From Acidobacteriota bacterium (GTDB lineage: Bacteria; Acidobacteriota; Blastocatellia; UBA7656), in contig JACQDB010000113.1 of assembly GCA_016201275.1 (NCBI GenBank), positions 1-50,477 of the forward strand: a DNA stretch of 50,477 nucleotides, in the 5' to 3' direction. Within the stretch, counting starts at the first letter, position 1; each line of letters opens with the position of its first letter. The translations under genes and the position numbers were made by a program. Shown piece by piece: positions 45,454 through 50,477 of the stretch. The notes below the pieces were generated by a model. That model had not been told where the DNA came from. It saw only the letters and a program-made list of their open reading frames with translations, and did no database searches.

Positions 45454-45493
45454 CCGACCGCTTGGCAAGCACTCATCAAGCGGTCGGTTTTTT
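45454..45493 (+). terminator. Strong intrinsic terminator, possible small RNA 3' end
   Basis: CCGACCGCTTG (45454-45464) pairs perfectly with CAAGCGGTCGG (45477-45487), followed by TTTTTT (45488-45493). It is on the plus strand, 660 bp after the nearest upstream plus-strand stop, so it may end an uncharacterised small RNA rather than a messenger. Confidence 0.75.
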
Positions 45494-45540
45494 CTTTTAC
45501 GACACGGATTCAAGCTCTCGGTAAAGAAAAAGGGGAAAGG

Positions 45541-45625
45541 AACCACAGATGCACACGTATGCACACCGATACTCAGAAAACGCCGGGCGTTTCCTATCGG
45601 TGTGCATACGTGTGCATCTGTGGTT
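45541..45625. repeat. 31-bp perfect long inverted repeat with inner stem
   Basis: The arms 45541-45571 and 45595-45625 are exact reverse complements and contain the words CACAGATGCACACGTATGCA. The 23-nt loop holds a further near-palindrome (GAAAACGCC / GGGCGTTTCC). The flanks, GAAAAAGGGGAAAGG and the T/C-rich complement, extend the arms imperfectly. I recall similar CACAGATGCACAC-type repeats in other environmental genomes (unverified). Confidence 0.85.
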
Positions 45626-45770
45626 TTTTCTCTTTCTCCGAAACTTGAATGACCCGAATTCGCCACTCCGATTCGCCAACCATCAACCGACTCTGCTTGC
45701 CTAATTCATCGTCATTGAAATAGTATCGTTGGCATTCTCACAAAGGCTTTGCTGCACAGGGAGGTTGATT

Positions 45771-47267
45771 ATGAACGTCTTGCTGTTATCCATGCCGGAT
45801 TCATTCGAGCATATGCCTTCGGTAGTCATACGTATGCCGAACGGCGCGCTCACATCGCTTGCCGGAAATCTGGACGCGCATCACCACGTCGCGGTCGCTG
45901 ATTTAATACTCGTTCAGAAACAAGTCCGCGAAACCGTCGAACGACTGGTGCGCGACACCGAACCCGACATCGTAGGGCTTTCGGTGATGACCTTTCAGCG
46001 CAAGACCGCGAAAAAAATTATTGACCTCGTGCGCCACCTGCGCCCGCAGGTGAAGGTAGTCGTAGGCGGCTACGACCCAAGCCTTGCGCCCGATGGCTAC
46101 ACCGATAACGAAACCGGCAAGGTGGATTTTATTGTGCGCGGCGAAGGCGAAATTACTTTTCGTGAACTGCTGCGCGCCATCGAAGACGAAAGCGGCTATG
46201 ACCACATCAAAGGGCTTTCCTATCGCAGCGGCGACCGCTTTTATCACAATCCGGAACGCAACGTCAGCACCTTGGAAAGCACGGAAATCCGTCCGCCCAA
46301 TCGCAAAGCGCGAGTCCTTTCCGGCTATTCGATTCTCGGTCGGCAGGTTGACGTGATTGAAACTTCACGCGGCTGCACTTTCGATTGCAGCTTCTGTTCA
46401 ATCATCGAAATGCGCGGACGCAATTTTCACGCCTACTCGTTTGACCGCGTGATTGCCGATATTCAAGACGCTTACGACAACGGCGCAAGGGCGCTCTTCA
46501 TCGTTGACGATAACATCTCGCTCAACGTCAAAAGACTGGAAGCTTTGTGTCAGGCCATCATTGACGCGGGGTTGAACAAGATAGATTACACGGTGCAGGC
46601 GATGACTTCTTCGATAGCCAATCACGGCGACACGCTTGCGCCGTTGATGCGACAGGCGGGTTTTCGCTATGTGTTTTTAGGCATTGAAAACATCCTCGAA
46701 GACGACTTGCAATTTCTGCGCGCCAGTTCCAAAAACACCAAACGCGAAGACGGCAAGAAGGCCGGTAACGCCACCATCAAAGCGATTGAGTACATACACA
46801 AAAACGGTATGTACGTGATTGGCGGTTTGATTGTCGGCAACCCGGATGACACGCGGGAATCCATCGAAGCGAATCTGGAATTTGCGCGGCGCTATGTGGA
46901 CTGGCCTTACATACAGCATCCGACGCCGTATCCGCGCACGCCGATGACCAAAGATTTCCGCGAGCGTGGTTTGATTATCAACGAAAACCTTGAAGATTAT
47001 GACGGCACCACGGCGGTGGTGAAGACCGAGCATATGTCTGCCGAAGACGCCGAGTTCATGCGTTGGCAGGCCGAGCGCTGGATGAAGGTGCGCTTTATGC
47101 CCGTAGCGTTTCGTCACGAACCGTGGTTCATCATCAAGAACGCGCCGAAGATGTTCGCCGATACCTTTCGCGGCAGCACCTGGAAAAACTTTCTCGGATG
47201 GGAAGACGAACGCGAAGCCTTCAAACGCTATCGCGCCATTCGCAAAATTGAACGGGCGTATATTTGA
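45771..47267 (+). CDS. B12-binding radical SAM protein
   Basis: The ATG at 45771 follows GGGAGGTTGATT and gives 498 residues. An N-terminal B12-binding-like Rossmann domain (about 1-145, with VVVGGYDPSLAPDG and DFIVRGEGEITFRELL) leads to the radical SAM motif CTFDCSFC in SRGCTFDCSFCSIIEMRGR (about 205). Elp3-like strands follow (FLGIENILEDDL, YVIGGLIVGNPDDTRESIEANL). The C-terminal 100 residues, with WMKVRFMPVAF and GWEDEREAFKRYRAIRK, are the extra domain seen in this group. The substrate is unknown. No maturation or peptide partner is adjacent, and repeats lie just upstream. Confidence 0.9.
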   Translation: MNVLLLSMPDSFEHMPSVVIRMPNGALTSLAGNLDAHHHVAVADLILVQKQVRETVERLVRDTEPDIVGLSVMTFQRKTAKKIIDLVRHLRPQVKVVVGGYDPSLAPDGYTDNETGKVDFIVRGEGEITFRELLRAIEDESGYDHIKGLSYRSGDRFYHNPERNVSTLESTEIRPPNRKARVLSGYSILGRQVDVIETSRGCTFDCSFCSIIEMRGRNFHAYSFDRVIADIQDAYDNGARALFIVDDNISLNVKRLEALCQAIIDAGLNKIDYTVQAMTSSIANHGDTLAPLMRQAGFRYVFLGIENILEDDLQFLRASSKNTKREDGKKAGNATIKAIEYIHKNGMYVIGGLIVGNPDDTRESIEANLEFARRYVDWPYIQHPTPYPRTPMTKDFRERGLIINENLEDYDGTTAVVKTEHMSAEDAEFMRWQAERWMKVRFMPVAFRHEPWFIIKNAPKMFADTFRGSTWKNFLGWEDEREAFKRYRAIRKIERAYI

Positions 47268-47389
47268 AGGGGTGTGATCACTAGGGCTGGCAATCTGTTG
47301 TAGTGCAAAACCGCGACGCTCTTCGAGAGGTGCCAGAAAAGCTGCTTGTCATTCAACAATGCTGTACGTCAAAAAATACCTAGCGAAAT

Positions 47390-47451
47390 TTGGCGGCTTG
47401 GCGCGAACCAAATTTCCCACGCGGCAACCAGATTTTGCGCCAAGCCGCCAA
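47390..47451. repeat. TTGGCGGCTTGGCGC palindrome
   Basis: TTGGCGGCTTGGCGC (47390-47404) is perfectly mirrored at 47437-47451, with a 32-nt spacer between convergent genes. It is the second member, with 5710-5764, of this repeat family. Confidence 0.8.
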
Positions 47452-47509
47452 GACCCGCAAAGTGTAAAACTCTTTCACACGGATTGCTTGCCCGAAAAAC
47501 TCATCGGCA

Positions 47510-48466
47510 TTACCACAAGGAAATCGTTTCGCCGATACCGCGCTCCTTCGCAAGATGATAAACCCGCAGCGCCGTGGCGATATCTTCCAACGCGATGCCG
47601 TGCGATTTGAACAACGTAATGTCGTCGTCGCTCTTGCGACCTTGTTCTTGCCCTGCGACGAGGCGTCCGAGTTCAACCAAGGACTCCCAATTAATCACCC
47701 CGCGTTCGACGCTCGGCAATAAATCGCCCGCTTCAATTTTCGCATTCTCTATCGCATCCACAGCGATAAGCGAAGACCGCCGCACCGTCTCGACATCAAT
47801 TTCGGCTTTGGTTAAAAAGTTCGACCCAGCGATGTTGAGGTGCGCCCCAGCATCGAGCCATTCGCCTTTCAACACCGGCTCGCGTCCAGAAGTGATGGTG
47901 ATGATGATGGCTTGATTTCGCGCTGCTTCTTCGGGCCTTTCGACTGCCGTAACTTCGACGCCAAGTTGCGCGCTCATCTTGTGTGCGAACGTTTCGCGGC
48001 GTTCTTTCGAGCGGCTGTATGCCTTGATGGATTTGATTTTTCTGACCGCGCAGACCGCCATCAACTGACTTTCGGCCTGCCAACCTGTGCCGTAAATGCC
48101 AACCGTGTCGGCGTCCGTGCGAGCCATATATTTTGTTGCCACGCCGGAAGCTGCGCCGGTTCGCATCTGTCCTAATTTATCGGCTTCCATCAAGGCCAGC
48201 AGATCGCCCGATTCAGCATCATAAAGCGACACCAGAAAGCGCGCTCCTTTGCGCGACACGGTGTACATCTTCATGCCATAAACGCCCAGCTTGTTATCAC
48301 CTGCCGCCATAAAATGGAGTTGCGAAATCGGCGTCGCCACGCGCTGCCGCGAACGATTGGTCGCTTCGCCTGTGGCTTGATGGCGCAACACTTCTTCGAC
48401 AGCCGCAAGCGCCGTGTTCATATCGAGCAATTCGGTTACGTCTTTTTCTTTAAGTAGGAGTGCCAT
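47510..48466 (-). CDS. Ornithine cyclodeaminase / mu-crystallin family protein
   Basis: The ATG at 48466 is preceded by GGGTGAAAACT; a GTG nine bases earlier is the alternative start. The product is 318 residues: an N-terminal lid (LKEKDVTELLDMNTALAAVEEVLR), then the NAD loop GIYGTGWQAESQ (about 127) in a Rossmann fold with KAYSRSKERRETFA, and a C-terminal return with SHGIALEDIATALRVYHLAKERG. The family includes ornithine cyclodeaminase, alanine dehydrogenase and imine reductases. The key Lys (KMYTVSRKG) is present, but substrate specificity cannot be read. It is encoded alone. Confidence 0.88.
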   Translation of the reverse strand: MALLLKEKDVTELLDMNTALAAVEEVLRHQATGEATNRSRQRVATPISQLHFMAAGDNKLGVYGMKMYTVSRKGARFLVSLYDAESGDLLALMEADKLGQMRTGAASGVATKYMARTDADTVGIYGTGWQAESQLMAVCAVRKIKSIKAYSRSKERRETFAHKMSAQLGVEVTAVERPEEAARNQAIIITITSGREPVLKGEWLDAGAHLNIAGSNFLTKAEIDVETVRRSSLIAVDAIENAKIEAGDLLPSVERGVINWESLVELGRLVAGQEQGRKSDDDITLFKSHGIALEDIATALRVYHLAKERGIGETISLW

Positions 48467-48499
48467 AGTTTTCACCCATCGAACCTAACGATTATCTTC

Positions 48500-49003
48500 C
48501 TATTGATTTTGCTTGGTGCTTTCAAATTCTAAGGCCAGTTGCAGAGAAGGAGCCTCTATAGATCGTAAGAACGATTTATCAGTCCAAATGATAGCCGCCC
48601 ATTTCACTCCTTTGTCATTAGGCGGAAATATTGCGACGACCCTTTCGCCTATCTTTTTTCCCTTGGTATCTAATCTTGGTGTTCGCTCAACAATGTGTTC
48701 AGCTTCTTGAAGCCACTTTTGCAACTCTTGGGTTGCCTTCGCAGGTGACGGATATTGGTTTCCAGATTCCGAAAACGCCTCATCGTCGGATGATACATAC
48801 CCTTGCACCCAACCAGGTTTACAAGCACGAAATGTTGGAGCAAATCGTGGTCTGACAGGCGGCGGCGCAAGCAGGATAAAGTGTTCATGAAGTTCGCTGC
48901 TTTCTATCAGCTTGCTCTGTACAAAAGCACATAGATGAATAAGACCAACGCCAAGGCTGAAAGTGATGACAGCGATGATTGGATATGCAATTCTACGTTG
49001 CAT
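48500..49003 (-). CDS. Membrane-anchored protein of unknown function
   Basis: The product has 167 residues: one N-terminal membrane helix (about 7-28, AYPIIAVITFSLGVGLIHLCAF), then a Pro-rich stretch (LLAPPPVRPRF) and a folded part with helices (KATQELQKWLQEAEHIVE) and strands (GERVVAIFPP, KWAAIIWTD). I recognise no family. GAAGGTTTTCT precedes the ATG, so expression is likely. It sits 34 bp before the ornithine-cyclodeaminase gene and 34 bp after the VWA gene, in the same direction, so the three may be cotranscribed. Confidence 0.65.
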   Translation of the reverse strand: MQRRIAYPIIAVITFSLGVGLIHLCAFVQSKLIESSELHEHFILLAPPPVRPRFAPTFRACKPGWVQGYVSSDDEAFSESGNQYPSPAKATQELQKWLQEAEHIVERTPRLDTKGKKIGERVVAIFPPNDKGVKWAAIIWTDKSFLRSIEAPSLQLALEFESTKQNQ

Positions 49004-49037
49004 AGAAAACCTTCTGAAGATTGAAGCGCCGATAAAA

Positions 49038-50129
49038 TTATTTCCCTGGCGACCAATAACCGGAACGAGCGCGAACCGTGCCGCCCTTTTTCAATTCGAC
49101 GCGAATCTTGTGCCAGCGCCCATCGTGCGCGTCATTCGTAGGGTAATAGCCGATTGAGTATTGCGAACGCAAATCATCGGCAACCTGTTTGTAAACGCCC
49201 GCTAAATCATTCAACGAACGCACGGCGTATTCGCGCCCACCGGTGCGCTCGACGATTTCGCGCATTTCGCGATGGGCGATTTCATACAAACCTTTGTTGA
49301 TTTTTTTCTTGGTCTCTGGTGAAAGCAATTGGCGCGGTTTGTGGCGCTCAATCGAGTCCGCGTCAAACTCATCGAAATAGCGTTTGAGTTGCGCGGGTGA
49401 AAAATTCAACTGCTCAGGGTCTTTGCTATCCCTGAGCAATCCGGCCAGCGTCGCCTCTTCGGTGTTGAGTTCGAGGAAATAGACCGAGGCTTCCGATTTT
49501 TCGACCAGCCTTGCGACCTCCGCATAATCCAACTTGCTGGTGGAATCCACACCATCGGAAACGCAGACGATGGCTTTGCGGCCTTCGACTTCTTTGAAAG
49601 GGCTTTCCTCAACCGCCAGAAACAGCGCGTCGTAAAACGAAGTCCCGGTGCGTGTACTGAATTGATAACCGTCTTCGCCGGGGGTTGAAGTCAAACGCTC
49701 GATAGCCTGTTCCACTCTGGTGCGCGAGTCTTTGAAGTCGGCAATCATTTCAACCTCGCCGCTGAACAAAATCACGCCTACACGGTCTTTGTCGCGCAAC
49801 TCGGCGAGAAAATTTTTCGCGGCGCGTTTGATGAGCGCGATGTCGTCACGAGTCGAGCCGGAAACATCAAGCAGCAACATCAGAGTGAACGGTTCTTCGG
49901 TTGAAGTGAAGTGTTCAATCTTCTGTTTTGCGCCGTCTTCATACACGATGAAGTCTTTGGCCTTGAGCGCTTTCAAGGGGTTGCCACTGCGGTCAATGGC
50001 CGACGCTGTGACCATCACCAAATCGCTTTTTAATTTTATGGTTTCGTCCTGATTGTCTTTGTCCTGCGCCCACGCCAGAACGGCAAACCAAAAGAGCGCG
50101 AACAACAGGGCAACACTGGCTTTGAACAT
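49038..50129 (-). CDS. Secreted VWA-domain protein, Acidobacteria type
   Basis: GAGG stands 6 nt before the ATG at 50129, so I prefer it to the ATG at 50141. The product has 363 residues with a signal peptide (ending AWAQ). An N-terminal strand-rich part (LVMVTASAIDRSGNPLKALKAKDFIVYEDGAK) precedes a VWA domain with metal site DVSGSTRDD and Asp in VCVSDGVDS. The C-terminal IGYYPTNDAHDGRWHKIRVELKKGG is shared by the TIGR03436 group. The function is unknown. It is similar in build to the VWA protein in the Cus operon (21353-22336) but not adjacent to metal genes. Confidence 0.9.
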   Translation of the reverse strand: MFKASVALLFALFWFAVLAWAQDKDNQDETIKLKSDLVMVTASAIDRSGNPLKALKAKDFIVYEDGAKQKIEHFTSTEEPFTLMLLLDVSGSTRDDIALIKRAAKNFLAELRDKDRVGVILFSGEVEMIADFKDSRTRVEQAIERLTSTPGEDGYQFSTRTGTSFYDALFLAVEESPFKEVEGRKAIVCVSDGVDSTSKLDYAEVARLVEKSEASVYFLELNTEEATLAGLLRDSKDPEQLNFSPAQLKRYFDEFDADSIERHKPRQLLSPETKKKINKGLYEIAHREMREIVERTGGREYAVRSLNDLAGVYKQVADDLRSQYSIGYYPTNDAHDGRWHKIRVELKKGGTVRARSGYWSPGK

Positions 50130-50382
50130 CGCAAACCTCATAGCAGATTCAACGCCTTAATCCTAACGTGGTTGCTTTCCTCTTTACAACCCGCTCGCTT
50201 GAAGCAGCGCGGCATGGTGCAACCCGCATAGTTCGGCACGGACGCGGCGCTGCTAAAAAAAAATTATCTGGGTCAGCACTTGATTCAATAGCCGTTTCTT
50301 TCATGAAAGGTTGTTGGTTATATGCGAGAGATAAGATAATAGGACTTTCGCTTGAGGTCAGAAATAGTATCATCAAAGAATG

Positions 50383-50477
50383 ATGACGAAGCAACAATAT
50401 ATCGAATATTTGTTATGTACACCCAACAACTACACCTGTACTAATCTCGCCGAACATCTCGATGGTGTCAGTCATGA
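50383..50477 (+). CDS. Transposase N-terminus, truncated by the window edge
   Basis: An open frame from 50383 (an ATG at 50380 also in frame) runs to the last base and reads MTKQQYIEYLLCTPNNYTCT and then NLAEHLDGVSH, 31 complete codons. The phrase YTCTNLAEHL(D/E)G(V/I)SHD is the start of a known transposase group (IS701/IS4-like by recall). The rest lies outside. It is too short to judge intactness. Confidence 0.7.
   Translation, partial: MTKQQYIEYLLCTPNNYTCTNLAEHLDGVSH

Larger units (their letters stand above)
44791..45770. other. Long gene-free stretch rich in repeats
   Basis: Nearly 1 kb without a gene. In order: a hairpin with arms GTCGTCTT and AAGACGAC (44844-44864); the mobile-like repeat 44931-45380; a terminator hairpin with T-run at 45454-45493; and the long inverted repeat 45541-45625. 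The open frames here translate the repeats (for example the minus-strand frame across 44635-45066) and are not genes. Confidence 0.65.

Noticed and set aside
45431-45679. Several 60-73-codon frames on both strands
   Set aside because: They arise because the 31-bp inverted repeat and the terminator read open on both strands; no ribosome site or homology.

Overview
The window is a 50.5-kb piece of bacterial chromosome, with GC a little over 50 percent by eye. The gene content suggests Acidobacteriota, probably the Blastocatellia side. The pointers are two secreted von Willebrand A proteins of the type typical of Acidobacteria, a large secreted BNR/sortilin-like protein, a futalosine-type menaquinone gene set and a YpdA-like flavoprotein. 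The assignment comes from family knowledge, because there is no rRNA. I see no tRNA, CRISPR array or prophage. About 34 complete protein genes and one truncated transposase are supported.

Layout, left to right. Positions 1-9.8 kb hold a secreted BNR-repeat protein, a periplasmic metallo-beta-lactamase-fold hydrolase, a small membrane protein, a GT-C glycosyltransferase, an HD-domain protein and a secreted Lys/Ala-rich protein. Positions 9.8-13.5 kb hold a three-gene minus-strand operon: HerA-type ATPase, beta-class DNA adenine methyltransferase and PD-(D/E)XK restriction-like nuclease. The nuclease gene is clearly AT-rich and starts inside the stop of the methyltransferase gene. Positions 13.9-24.3 kb hold a minus-strand copper/silver resistance module. 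In transcription order it has a small Cys-rich protein, a secreted protein with nine Cys-Cys pairs, a Met-rich YtkA/FixH-like lipoprotein, a VWA protein, CusA, a TolC-type channel, a CusB-type adaptor with a cupredoxin-like tail, and a TlpA-type thioredoxin. Positions 24.4-30.8 kb hold a plus-strand cluster with an amidohydrolase, a kelch protein, a UbiX-type prenyltransferase, a DinB protein, a TIGR01777-type epimerase and a UbiA-type prenyltransferase, consistent with menaquinone synthesis by the futalosine route. Positions 31.2-36.4 kb are catabolic: an SDR, a GH88 unsaturated glucuronyl hydrolase, a D-aminoacylase-like amidohydrolase and an LLM-class oxidoreductase. Positions 36.4-41.9 kb are one giant soluble hybrid histidine kinase (about ten PAS domains, GAF, HisKA, HATPase, REC). 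The rest holds a YpdA-like oxidoreductase, a PEGA/TPR membrane protein, a B12-binding radical SAM protein, an ornithine-cyclodeaminase homologue, an unknown membrane-anchored protein, a second VWA protein and the first 31 codons of a transposase cut by the window edge.

The gaps between genes are rich in palindromic dispersed repeats. One family is built on TACGGGCGACC (four loci), another on TTGGCGGCTTGGCGC (two loci), and a third on CGCCCTGAAGGGGCG. There is a 31-bp perfect long inverted repeat near 45.55 kb. A MITE-like element occurs twice, at 3669-3841 with an 8-bp target duplication and in a longer form at 44931-45380.

The strongest candidates for something undescribed are the HerA-methyltransferase-nuclease operon, which could be a defence system, and the Cys-Cys-pair protein with its Cys-rich neighbour at the head of the Cus operon.
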